The translations under genes and the position numbers were made by a program. This document shows positions 10,169 through 18,671 of a DNA stretch of 64,000 bases, one piece after another. The notes beneath the pieces are model-generated. The model searched no databases. It had not been told where the DNA came from and saw only the letters and a program-made list of their open reading frames with translations. How positions within the stretch are numbered: position 1 is the stretch's first letter; every line of letters begins with the position of its first letter. The DNA lies in the NCBI GenBank assembly GCA_023205875.1, contig CP060758.1, positions 434,001 through 498,000 of the forward strand. Direction: 5' to 3'. The DNA comes from Chloropicon primus. Taxonomy: Eukaryota; Chlorophyta; Chloropicophyceae; Chloropicales; Chloropicaceae.

Positions 10169-11129
10169 TCACTCTTCCTCCTTGACCTTGACAATGGAAG
10201 GGGCCGTCTTGCTTGGTCTTCTCTTCGACGAACGACGAGGTTTGCAGAGCCCGACCTCTTCTAGGTATTCTCTCTTCACAATACATTGCTGCCTGTCACT
10301 CAGCTTAAGAGATGCGTCCGCAGAGATGATCCTCAACGCCTCGTTGTAGTCCGCGATCTCCCTCTTCTTCTCCGGCGACTTGCTGTCATAACGCTGGGCC
10401 TCCTGCACGGCTTCGGCGTACTCCTCCTCCGTCATCAGGCCGGACTCGAGAGCCTCTCTCAAATCCAAAGCATAGGGAGAAGGAGAAGGAGAACTTGTTG
10501 TGTTGCTGTTGCTGTTGTTGGCGGTGGCGGTGGCGGTGGTGTTGGAGTCCTCCTCATTCAGGTTGTCAGTGGTTGATCGATTCAAGTATTCCTTGGCGAT
10601 TGCGTATATGTTGCCGGTGCAGTGCGAACAAAGCGGGAGCTCTGTGAACAAGCAGAGCTGACAGTGGCCCGCATTTTCTCTTCAGATCAGTAGAAACAGA
10701 GCCATCTCTCCACCTGAACACATATAGCTTCTTGGCCCGGATCCGGGCAAGGATCTCTTTGGCGCGCAGGCTCCTCTCTCCAGCATCTTGAAGAACGCAA
10801 TAAATGGCATCCCGAAGCGTTCTCCTTCCATTTCCAGTCTTGATAGGAAGTGCGTTGCCTCTCATCATAGTCACCTGCACCTGCGATGACCCAGGCTGAA
10901 AGGACGAACCCGCACCACCACTAGTATCCTCCTCACTGTCGCTCTCCTCTTCGATGATGGTGGTGGAGCCCGTCAAGAAGCTTGCCAAAGGCTCCCCGTC
11001 CATGTCCATGGCGGTGACACCTGGGGGCAACCCTCCTCCCTTGTCGTCATCACCACCGTGGTCGGCCCTCGTCGCCGCGATCATCGACCTGGTACTTACA
11101 ACCGATCCTACAACCGATTGCGGAGACAA
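10169..11129 (-). CDS. HARE-HTH (winged-helix) and CxxC-finger protein, reading frame interrupted once
   Basis: Two overlapping minus-strand frames look like one gene. The first (11129 down to about 10692) has an acidic N-terminus and a HARE-HTH winged helix: RRTLRDAIYCVLQDAGERSL, RAKEILARIRAKKLY and RWRDGSVSTDLK. The second continues with ENAGHCQLC and LCSHC (two CxxC pairs), then a Ser/Asn linker and a basic tail. The switch near 10687 needs a +1 shift, and I found no usable GT-AG intron across it. Either a sequencing or assembly indel, a decayed gene, or real frameshifting. The HARE-HTH domain occurs in chromatin and RNA-polymerase-linked proteins; this gene's role is unknown. Confidence 0.6.
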
Positions 11130-11390
11130 AATTTATCAAACCTTTGAATGCAGCTCTCAAGGTTGATTTACGATCAATGATCGGCAGAGAGCAAGGAGCG
11201 ATCGCGATCGATCACAAGACGGGCACACACGGACGGCGGCGACGACAGACAGAAGCACGGGATCGATCGTCGGGAGGAAGAAGAGCGCACACGGACCGGA
11301 CGGCATCCCCACCTCGTCTGTAACGCTTCTTAAGGCCGCGACGACTTGCTTGACGTAACGGCCTGAAGCGGTCGACGACTTGACGCGGGG

Positions 11391-12779
11391 ATGGCGGGTT
11401 CAAGAGGTTTTGCCGCCCTGGCTGCGGTGGCTGCGGTAGTGGTGGCGGTGCTGATCGGGTCGGGCGAGGCCAGGGCGATCGTGAGCGGGTTCACCACGGA
11501 GGAGGACCTGAGGAAGCTGTTTCAGCTCTCGGAGGCGGAGATGCCCGAGGTGTACCTCGACATGAACGTGGAGACGACGGCGGACTTTCTGAACTTGAGC
11601 AGGAGGGAGGCGACCCTCGCGTCCTTCCTGGGCACTGATCCGACCGCCGCCGCGGGGAACGACATCACTACCGAGACCGTGGTGAGCTGCGACCCCGAGT
11701 ACTCCGTCTTCGGGACCCTGGAGCGCGGGGGTGGCAACCTCGGCGCTTACGACTTTGACCTGACCGTGAGCGCCCTGGAGGGCACCGGCATCTCCGCCCT
11801 GCTGGAGGCCAAGCCGGAGGCCGGGGACTTCAAGGCGTACGTCCTCGTCGCCCCGACCGACTCGGCTTGGGTGAAGCTCAAGCAGCAGCTGGAGGCGAGC
11901 CCCTCGTCCGAGAGCGAGGCCTTGCCCCTGCAGTCTCTCCTGACGTACCAGATCTACGGGGAGACGAACCAGACCCTGTTCAACGCGGTCAAGGACGTGG
12001 TGAACGGGACCTTCTTCGCGGACGCCCCGTTCTCCTTCTTTCTGAACGTTCCCATCGACATGCTGGACGGGAACGCCACGGTCCTCTCCACGGGCAGCAC
12101 GAGCGGCGTCCCGCCGGAGCTGAACGGGTCGCCGATCCTCGCCCTCGAGCCGGCCTGCAACGGGGTGATCCTGGCCGTGGACGACGTCCTCCTCCCCGGG
12201 GCAGCGGTGAAGCAGTACATGGGGAGGCCGGAGGACATGGCGCCGGCCCATGGAGGGTGCTCCGACGTCGTGCCCCCCTCCCCGCTCGGAACGGAGTGGA
12301 CGTGCCAGGACCAGAAGTACTGGGGCAAGTGCCAGGAGTACTGGATGTGGGCCGGGGACTACTGCAAGCAGACCTGCGGGTACTGCGGGCTTGACGAGTT
12401 TCCTTACGCCTACGGCGGGGCCGCGGCCGCGTCCCGGAGCAGGGAGGGCGACGGGCAGGAGGAGGAGGAGGCCCCCACCAGGTACGTCGACCCTTGCGCC
12501 TGCAGCCCGGACGGGGTCTCCGGGGGCGTGTACACGGGCGTCGCGGGCTGCGACACGATGACGGCCTCCCAGCTGATGGGCATGGCCTACGCGTCCTCCG
12601 TGTCGGACTCCAGCGCGGCCATCAACGTGGGAAGGCAGTTTGGGTCCCGGTTTGACGGAATCCTCCCGGGGGGGACCCCGGAGTTCAACTACTGCTACGT
12701 GGTGCAGCCGGGAGAGTGCAGCCAGGTGTACACCGAGCCCAGTCCCTTCTTCGAGGGCGTCAGGTGGAGGTTCTGCTGA
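11391..12779 (+). CDS. Secreted fasciclin (FAS1) and ShK-domain protein
   Basis: 462 residues in one exon. An N-terminal signal peptide (AALAAVAAVVVAVLIG, ending GEARA) is followed by a FAS1-like fold (YVLVAPTDSAWVKL, LTYQIYGE, ACNGVILAVDDVLLP) with several N-glycosylation sequons. Next comes a six-cysteine ShK-like module (WTCQDQKYWGKCQ, then DYCKQTCGYCG) and a Cys-containing C-terminal region beginning CACSPDGVSGGVYTG. FAS1 proteins are extracellular or wall adhesion proteins; ShK modules often sit in secreted algal enzymes and wall proteins. There is no visible C-terminal membrane segment or GPI signal, so secretion into the wall or medium is likely. Substrate or partner unknown. Confidence 0.8.
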   Translation: MAGSRGFAALAAVAAVVVAVLIGSGEARAIVSGFTTEEDLRKLFQLSEAEMPEVYLDMNVETTADFLNLSRREATLASFLGTDPTAAAGNDITTETVVSCDPEYSVFGTLERGGGNLGAYDFDLTVSALEGTGISALLEAKPEAGDFKAYVLVAPTDSAWVKLKQQLEASPSSESEALPLQSLLTYQIYGETNQTLFNAVKDVVNGTFFADAPFSFFLNVPIDMLDGNATVLSTGSTSGVPPELNGSPILALEPACNGVILAVDDVLLPGAAVKQYMGRPEDMAPAHGGCSDVVPPSPLGTEWTCQDQKYWGKCQEYWMWAGDYCKQTCGYCGLDEFPYAYGGAAAASRSREGDGQEEEEAPTRYVDPCACSPDGVSGGVYTGVAGCDTMTASQLMGMAYASSVSDSSAAINVGRQFGSRFDGILPGGTPEFNYCYVVQPGECSQVYTEPSPFFEGVRWRFC

Positions 12780-13039
12780 GGAGGAGGAGGAACTTGAGGG
12801 GAGGGGGAATTTAGTAACGTCAAGTAAAGTCAAGAAGGAGGCGTGTGTGTCAATGTAGTAACACAGTAGTCAGTCAAGCGTGTGTCAATTTCGTTTCGTT
12901 TCGTTCAGGATAGGTCTTGTTTTGGGTTTGTCCGTGGGGATAGGACGTCTTATCCCTTAAGAGGGAGGATTAATAGGATCGAGGATGAAGATGATCTCAT
13001 TTCGGTAGCAGCTGCAGGTTCTGCTGGTTGGAGGAGGTG

Positions 13040-13150
13040 AGGTCACCTTGAGATTTTGCAGTGGTTGCTTGAGGGGTGCGAGGGGTGCGAGTTGGATGTG
13101 AGGTCACCTTGATGTTTTGCAGTGGTTGCTTGAGGAGCAAGGGGTGCGAG
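13040..13150 (+). pseudogene. Ankyrin-repeat relic (two partial units)
   Basis: GGTCACCTTGAGATTTTGCA at 13040 and its near-copy at 13101 encode the GHLEILQWL / GHLDVLQWL core of the ankyrin units seen intact at 18.0-18.5 kb. The spacing here is 61 bp instead of 87 bp, so the frame is lost between units. No start or longer array surrounds it. The interval 12780-13039 shows nothing else. Confidence 0.75.
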
Positions 13151-13758
13151 TTGGACGAGAGGAGGAAGGAGAGGGGCAGTCAGGGGATGCGGGCGGGCGA
13201 TTCCGAGTTCCAAGGCCCTCGGGTGCCTCCTTCTGCGACCCACCTCCCCCTGCATCAGAAGACTCCATCGCGGCGACGAGAATCATCGACTCCTCATCGA
13301 GGCAATTGTTGATGAGCTTGACCTCCTCGGTTCGACAAGCTGACTTGCAGAGCTCCATGAACTTTGCTGTTTGCTCGGCAGACCAACGATTGACGTGGTC
13401 TGCGTCGTTGATTTCGTCGAACTTGCGCTGGAACGCCTTCACCTGGTCTCGGCATTCCTCCTGGTCGAACCTCCCCGACACCATTCTCGTCCCATCGCTG
13501 GCGTCTCGCCTCGTCCACCAGTGTAGGGTCGTCACTTCTCCCGTGGGATAACACGATTTGCTTCTCCCCTTCGCTCCATCTGGGAGCCCTCTTCTTCGTC
13601 GCCCTCCCCTTCTTCTTCGGGTGGTGCTTGACCAAGACCATGGTCCTCTCTCCAGCTCCCGCCAGGTCACACACCTCCTCGCCGTCGTCGTCGTCCTCGT
13701 CGTCAGCCGTTACCATCAACGATCTCGTTTCCCGGCGGCTCTCTCTCGACCGTCGCAT
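13104..13758 (-). CDS. SANT/Myb-like protein, reading frame interrupted once
   Basis: Two overlapping minus-strand frames together resemble a SANT/Myb-like protein. The first (from ATG 13758) has an acidic/basic N-terminus and RWSEGEKQIVLSHGR. The second supplies MVSGRFDQEECRDQVKAFQR, then a second helix-rich block RWSAEQTAKFMELCKS. The frames join through a +1 shift near 13520; the only GT/AG pair nearby would excise 11 nt and does not restore the frame. The 3' end of the frame reads antisense through an ankyrin relic, so the original stop may be lost. Likely a decayed or mis-sequenced DNA-binding gene; function unknown. Confidence 0.45.
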
Positions 13759-13817
13759 CTCGAACCGTAACTAACGTCTCTCACCGAATCATTGTCTCAC
13801 GGAGCATAAATATAAGT

Positions 13818-13906
13818 TGATTCCTCCGAGGATCGAACTCGGCACCTTTCGCGGACAAACTGAAATGTTGTTAGGCGAATGTCATAACCAACTAGACCAA
13901 GGAATC
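13818..13906 (-). tRNA. tRNA-Val(AAC) with a 15-nt intron
   Basis: On the minus strand, acceptor strands GATTCCT (13906-13900) and AGGAATC (13825-13819) pair fully, with discriminator A at 13818. The D arm contains AGTTGGTTA. The anticodon stem TTCGC/GCGAA is perfect with loop CTAACA-C and anticodon AAC (13872-13870). The T arm is CCGAG-TTCGATC-CTCGG. A 15-nt intron (13868-13854) sits at the canonical 37/38 position. An ATATATAT element lies about 50 bp upstream (13952-13963). No run of four or more T follows within 70 bp, which is unusual for a Pol III gene. Confidence 0.9.
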
Positions 13907-14176
13907 CCTGTATCCCAAGTGGGATTTCAACTGTCGAAATCTTCGGAATTACAATATATATATCCCTGGGACGGTAGGTTTCCCCATGTGGAAAACCTAC
14001 TCTCAAGACTCGCGAGATTCCCCGTCTTATCCAGAATCTCGTCCAATCCCCAGCCCCCCCCCAAATCCGATCCGCAATCCGATCCATTCAGGATCGAGAG
14101 ATCGATCGAACCGCCGGCGACACCTCTGTGACCCACGACGACGACGACGACGACAACAGAAGGAGGAAGGAATAGA

Positions 14177-14944
14177 ATGACTTCGTTTGCATCGGGAAGG
14201 ACCACCGGCCTGAAGGCCAAGACCGCCACCTCTTCACCCACGAGGGTGACGACGAGGGCGCGCCGCACCGTGGCCAAGGCCGGGGACAGCGTGTGGTACG
14301 GGCCGGACAGGCCCAAGTGGCTCGGGCCCTTCTCCGATGGGGCTGTGCCCTCTTACCTTTCCGGGGAGTTCGCCGGGGACTACGGCTGGGACTCGGCCGG
14401 GCTCTCCGCGGACCCGCAGACCTTCGCGGCGTACAGGGAGTGCGAGCTCATCCACGCCAGGTGGGCCATGCTCGGCGCCCTCGGGTGCGTCGGGCCCGAG
14501 ATCACCGGGGACGGGATGGCCCCCAACCCCTGGTTCAAGCAGGGAGCCCTGATCTTCGCGGACGGCGGGCTCGACTACCTCGGGAACTCCAACCTGGTCC
14601 ACGCCCAGAGCATCATGGCCATCTTGGGCTGCCAGGTCGTCCTCATGGGACTCGCCGAGGCCTACAGATCCAACGGAGGCCCAGCCGGCGAGGGGCTCGA
14701 CTCCCTCCACCCCGGTGGGTACTTCGATCCCCTCGGGCTCGCTGATGACCCGGACACCTTCGCGGAGCTCAAGGTCAAGGAGATCAAGAACGGAAGGCTC
14801 GCCATGTTCTCCATGTTCGGGTTCTACGTCCAGGCCATCGTCACCGGAAAGGGACCCGTCCAGAACTGGCAGGAGCACATCGCGGACCCATACGCCGTCA
14901 ACGGGTTCACCGAGGTCTTCGCCACCAAGTTCACCCCTAACTAA
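14177..14944 (+). CDS. LHCB: Major light-harvesting chlorophyll a/b protein of photosystem II (LHCII)
   Basis: 255 residues, intronless. A basic Ser/Thr/Arg-rich transit peptide of about 35 residues precedes [16 protein letters not shown], which carries the LHCII trimer motif WYG. Helix B ([16 protein letters not shown], about residue 91), helix C ([20 protein letters not shown]) and helix A ([18 protein letters not shown], about residue 203) follow with chlorophyll-ligand ExxHxR and ExxNxR motifs. The C-terminus ATKFTPN is typical of green-algal LHCBM. It binds chlorophyll in the thylakoid antenna of PSII. The last 59 codons and 3' flank are duplicated immediately downstream. Confidence 0.95.
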   Translation: MTSFASGRTTGLKAKTATSSPTRVTTRARRTVAKAGDSVWYGPDRPKWLGPFSDGAVPSYLSGEFAGDYGWDSAGLSADPQTFAAYRECELIHARWAMLGALGCVGPEITGDGMAPNPWFKQGALIFADGGLDYLGNSNLVHAQSIMAILGCQVVLMGLAEAYRSNGGPAGEGLDSLHPGGYFDPLGLADDPDTFAELKVKEIKNGRLAMFSMFGFYVQAIVTGKGPVQNWQEHIADPYAVNGFTEVFATKFTPN

Positions 14945-15611
14945 GCAGCGCTGCGCTGCGCTGCGCTAAAGAAGAAGAAGACAACAACTCGATTCAAACA
15001 AACAAAAAAAGAATCCATGCATTCAACCAATTCCAACGATGCTTTCGTCGTCGTCGTCGTCTCTCTCTCTCTCTTCTTCTCTCTCTTCTTCTCTCTCTTC
15101 TTCTTCTCTCTCTCTCCTTTACAGCTCGTCGGGCAGGCAGAAGCCGTCGCTCTGCTCGCTCCTGCTCAAGGTCAAGGAGATCAAGAACGGAAGGCTCGCC
15201 ATGTTCTCCATGTTCGGGTTCTACGTCCAGGCCATCGTCACCGGAAAGGGACCCGTCCAGAACTGGCAGGAGCACATCGCGGACCCATACGCCGTCAACG
15301 GGTTCACCGAGGTCTTCGCCACCAAGTTCACCCCTAACTAAGCAGCGCTGCGCTGCGCTAAAGAAGAAGAAGACAACAACAACTCGATTCAAACAAACAA
15401 AAACAAAAAAAGAATCCATGCATTCAACCAATTCCAACGATGCTTTCGTCGTCGTCGTCGTCGTCGTCTCTCTCTCTTCTTCTCTCTCTTCTTCTCTCTC
15501 TTCTTCTCTCTCTCTCTCCTTTATTCATTTAAAGACTACTACTACTACTACTAAAACTACTAAAACAGCTCGTCGGGCAGGCAGAAGCCGTCGCTCTGCT
15601 CGCTCCTGCTC
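14768..15611. repeat. Tandem duplication spanning the LHCII 3' end to the 3' end of the polyQ gene
   Basis: About 400 bp (14768-15167) recur as 15168-15611. Each copy holds the last 58 LHCII codons, the stop, a GCGCTGC run, an identical 3' flank (ACAACTCGATTCAAAC, CCATGCATTCAACCAATTCC), a (GTC)n/(CT)n microsatellite and the last coding bases of the convergent polyQ gene (GCTCGTCGGGCAGGCAGAAG). Copies differ mainly in microsatellite length; the second has about 40 extra bases of (ACT)n-rich sequence. The junction shares GCTC with both donor sites. One intact copy of each parent gene remains. Confidence 0.9.
15168..15341 (+). pseudogene. LHCII C-terminal fragment (helix A) in the duplicated copy
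   Basis: The last 58 LHCII codons, [14 protein letters not shown] through ATKFTPN and stop, are repeated without visible change. The copy has lost the transit peptide and helices B and C. It is nevertheless in frame with an upstream ATG at 15039 through Ser/Leu-rich microsatellite codons, giving a 100-codon open frame with a single LHC helix. Most likely an unexpressed duplication remnant, but the frame is open. Confidence 0.85.
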
Positions 15612-16195
15612 TCGCTCAGCAGCGAGTCCCTCTTCAAGCTGTTGTTCGACTGCCTCCTGGACAGGCTCGACGGGAGGAAGACTCCCGTGCCCGGGCTGCT
15701 CGGGGACCCCCCGAAGAAGCTCTGCTGCTGCTGGTGCTGCTGCGGGTGCTGCTGCTGCGGGTTCCCGGGGTAGTACGGTGGGGGGCTGAAGCTCTGCTGT
15801 TGCTGCTGCTGCTGCTGCTGCTGCTGGTGGTGGTGGTACTTCAACCCTCGCTGGACCCCCCTGCCCCTGTTGCCGTACGGCGACCCGTGGGGAGGCGTGC
15901 TCTGCTGCTGGTGCTGGTGGTACTGGTACTGGTACGGGCTCTGCTGCATCGCGTACATCTGGCTCTCGCCGCTGAACCCGTGGGGCGAGATCGGGGACAC
16001 GGGGGAGTGCGCCTGCCTCGACCACTGGAGGGAGCCCTGGCTCTGCTTGGGGGGAGGGGTCCAGATGGGGGCCGACGCGTCCAGGCCGCTCGACCTGCTT
16101 CCCACGCTCAGCCTCCTCTCCCTCTCCGCCGCTACCGCGGTGCTCTCCACCGGCGACCCGTACTTGGCTTTACTGCCCTGCCACGAGGACGTCAT
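15560..16195 (-). CDS. Low-complexity polyQ protein with GTGVFLP motif
   Basis: A 211-codon frame convergent with LHCII. The start region (MTSSWQGSKAKYGSPVEST) and the end (SSPGTGVFLPSSLSRR, SLLSESRSEQSD) look constrained. The middle is disordered, with Q11 and His/Gln/Pro/Tyr runs encoded by CAG/CAC repeats. A GTGVFLP motif near the C-terminus recalls plant proteins of unknown function, but I cannot name the family. No domain, membrane segment or signal is visible. Its last codons are copied in the neighbouring tandem duplication. Confidence 0.6.
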   Translation of the reverse strand: MTSSWQGSKAKYGSPVESTAVAAERERRLSVGSRSSGLDASAPIWTPPPKQSQGSLQWSRQAHSPVSPISPHGFSGESQMYAMQQSPYQYQYHQHQQQSTPPHGSPYGNRGRGVQRGLKYHHHQQQQQQQQQQQSFSPPPYYPGNPQQQHPQQHQQQQSFFGGSPSSPGTGVFLPSSLSRRQSNNSLKRDSLLSESRSEQSDGFCLPDELF

Positions 16196-16801
16196 CCTTC
16201 TTTGGGGCTGCAGCTACGAACAACAGACAGACCCCAGAGAAAAGAAAAACAAGGAAAAAACGAAGGAACCGAATCGATCGACTCGCGCTGTCGGTTCGAT
16301 TCAGTTGAGGTCCAAAAAACGCAACGCCGCGTCTCGGTCCCAACCCTTCTCGCTCGCTCGCTCGCTCGCTCGCTCTTGTGGTGGTGGCAAGCCTCTCTCT
16401 CTCTGTCTCTCTCTGTCTCTCTCTGCCACCTCTGGGAACAGGCCAGGTGGCGAATGAACGACGAAGGCGAACCCGTTCGATCGAGGAACTCCGCCGATGC
16501 ACGCGTATCTCCCTCTCCGCTTCTTCCTCTGCACAACTCACGATACCGATGCCTCTCGGGACCTTTGAAACCCAACAATCCTAAGGAATAAATCCTTTTC
16601 CACCTTCTTTCCTCGTTCCACAGGACGCCAAATCTCTCGACCGAGGGGTCCACGGAAAGCGCACGAGACGACCGAAGAGACCAAGCACACAAGAGAGATG
16701 CGTTCCCACACGACAACCCCGCCGACGGAGGGTGTTCCGTGTTGCCGCAGGAATCAAGTAATCCGCCTAATGCGCGTTCGCGTCGCGTCCGCGTCTTTCT
16801 G

Positions 16802-16829
16802 TTTTTTTTTTTTTTTTTTTTTTTTTTTT
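16802..16829. repeat. T28 homopolymer
   Basis: A run of about 28 T in the 1.4-kb gene-poor interval 16196-17575. The same interval holds (CGCT)n at 16347-16374, CT-rich runs at 16388-16425 and the 170-200-bp repeats listed separately. No gene is supported there. Confidence 0.8.
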
Positions 16830-17058
16830 GATCATCACATGCCCGTGTCAGAGACCGCGTAACGTAAGACCGCGTTTGCACTGGAACCTCCCGGGAGCCA
16901 CAAACGACGCGTCAGCCAGAGGTGGCAGAGAGTAGCGGGGACCGTGTTATTGCCGAGGATGGTTTGGTGTTTGAACAAGACGGTTATTAGGTGTACGAAA
17001 GGAGGGACACTCGAGAATAGATCCAAGGGCGAAAATCCCGAAACGGCCGATCGATCAG

Positions 17059-17540
17059 AGGGGAAAGAACAGACGAGGGCTTGGAGCGCGCGCGGCGGGG
17101 AGAGAGAGAGAGACAAGGAGGGAGTACAAGAAAGAAGAGGAATCTTTGTCGTCGTCTTCGTCTCTTCTTCTTTCGATCGAGCCGTCTCTTGAAAGGAACG
17201 ACGCTCTGACGAGGATCTGACGACGACGCGAAGACGCGGGCGAGCACCGAGGAGGAGGGGAAAGAACAGACGAGGGCTTGGAGCGCGCGGCGGGAAGAGA
17301 GAGAGAGACAAGGAGAGGACAAGAAAGAAGCGGAATCTTTGTCGTCGTCGTCTCTTCTTCTTTCGATCGAGCCGTCTCGCGAAAAAAACGACGCACGCTC
17401 TGGGACGCGGGCGAGCACCGAGGAGGAGGGGAACAGAGGAAGCGACGAGGGCTTGGAGCGCGCGGCGGAAAGAGAGAGAGAGAGAGACAAGGAGAGTACA
17501 AGAAAGAATCGGAATCTTTGCGGAAGCTTCGTCGCTGCTT
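17059..17540. repeat. Three tandem copies of a 170-200-bp intergenic unit
   Basis: Units start near 17059, 17256 and 17425. Each contains GACGAGGGCTTGGAGCGCGC, (GA)n, GACAAGGAG and ACAAGAAAG, a (GTC)n/TTC tract and a TTCGATCGAGCCGTCTC block in the first two. Divergence is in microsatellite length and small indels. The array lies just upstream of the F-box/ankyrin gene. A related block lies at about 57760-57905. Confidence 0.85.
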
Positions 17541-17575
17541 GAAAAGGCGGCGAGCATCCTCGTGATCCCCACCAG

Positions 17576-18586
17576 GAAAGAAAGAAGCAGAGAACGGAGG
17601 AGGCCAAGCACGCGTTGGAAGTGCTGCCAGGGAACGCGTGGCTCCTGATCTTCAAGAAGCTCAGCTCCTACGACCATGTCGCCTTCGCCTCGACCTGCAA
17701 CACGTTCCTCGAAGTGGCGAGCCCAGAGAAGAAGAAGAAGAAGAAGAAGAAGAAGAAGGCTCTTTCCCTGAGGACGGACCTGACAAACAAGACGTTGTTC
17801 AACCAGATGCCTTGCTTCAGTTTGAGTTGGTTCCAGTGGGTGTTTCACTCTTTCAAGAGGAAGAAGGGAGAACCGCAACGCTGGGGAAGGGGAAAGTACT
17901 ACGACCACTTGTACGACTCTGACCTGATGCAACTCGCCGCTTTCCAGGGCAGCATCAAGGCGATCAAGTGGTTGAGGAGCCAAGGGGGTATCCCTCTGGA
18001 TATAAAAGGTAAGGATCATGAGATAGCAGCTCCTTCAGGAGCCGCTGCCGGAGGTCATATTGATGTTCTGGAATGGCTGAGGAGCGAGGGGTGCGGGTTT
18101 GATCGGTGGACTTGCCGTGGTGCAGCCATGGGAGGTCACCTTGATGTTCTGCAGTGGCTCCAAAGTCAGGACCCGCCTTGTGATTGGAACGAGTGGACTT
18201 GTGCTGGTGCAGCTCAATTTGGTCACCTTCACATTCTGCAGTGGGCTCGAAGCCAGGACCCGCCTTGCCCTTGGAACGAGTACACTTGTTCTTATGCAGC
18301 TCAATTTGGTCACCTTGACGTTCTGCAGTGGCTCCGAAGCCAGGATCCCCCTTGCCCTTGGAACAGCGAGACTTGTTATAAGGCAGCTGAAGGAGGCCAT
18401 CTCGAAGTTCTGCAGTGGGCTCGAAGCCAGGACCCGCCTTGCCCTTGGAACAAGGAGACTGGTTCCTTCCATCCATTCCCAATCAACCCCTCTTGCCATA
18501 TCGTCGGATTCCATCTCCATCTTCTCCTCATCTCTTCATTCATTCTAGAGGCCAGCAGCCTCCGGAGGATCATCTCACCACCATAA
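17576..18586 (+). CDS. F-box plus ankyrin-repeat protein (5' exon not identified)
   Basis: The frame opens after a TGA at 17540 and has no ATG before the F-box-like LPGNAWLLIFKKLSSYDH, so a short 5' exon is likely missing; CCCCACCAG at 17567-17575 is a possible acceptor. A Lys run (AAG repeats) separates the F-box from an array of 29-residue ankyrin units (GHLDVLQWLRSQDPPCPWNE, CSYAAQF) spaced 87 bp at 18133, 18220 and 18307 and nearly identical in DNA. F-box/ankyrin proteins usually recruit targets to SCF ubiquitin ligases. After WNKETG the tail is unrelated to the repeats and runs into the next gene's upstream region, so the 3' end may be degraded. Confidence 0.65.
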   Translation, partial: ERKKQRTEEAKHALEVLPGNAWLLIFKKLSSYDHVAFASTCNTFLEVASPEKKKKKKKKKKALSLRTDLTNKTLFNQMPCFSLSWFQWVFHSFKRKKGEPQRWGRGKYYDHLYDSDLMQLAAFQGSIKAIKWLRSQGGIPLDIKGKDHEIAAPSGAAAGGHIDVLEWLRSEGCGFDRWTCRGAAMGGHLDVLQWLQSQDPPCDWNEWTCAGAAQFGHLHILQWARSQDPPCPWNEYTCSYAAQFGHLDVLQWLRSQDPPCPWNSETCYKAAEGGHLEVLQWARSQDPPCPWNKETGSFHPFPINPSCHIVGFHLHLLLISSFILEASSLRRIISPP

Positions 18587-18671
18587 TAATCATCAGAATC
18601 AGAAGAAGAGGCTCGGCTCGGCTCCGGCCCGTCGCACACCAAAACAAACCAACAAACCAACGACGTCAACC

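Noticed and set aside
11400-12833. 477-codon antisense frame over the FAS1/ShK gene
   Set aside because: Composition shadow of a strongly supported sense gene.
16802-16829. T28 run considered as the tail of a retroposed gene
   Set aside because: No gene copy adjoins it and no target-site duplication is visible; a simple homopolymer.
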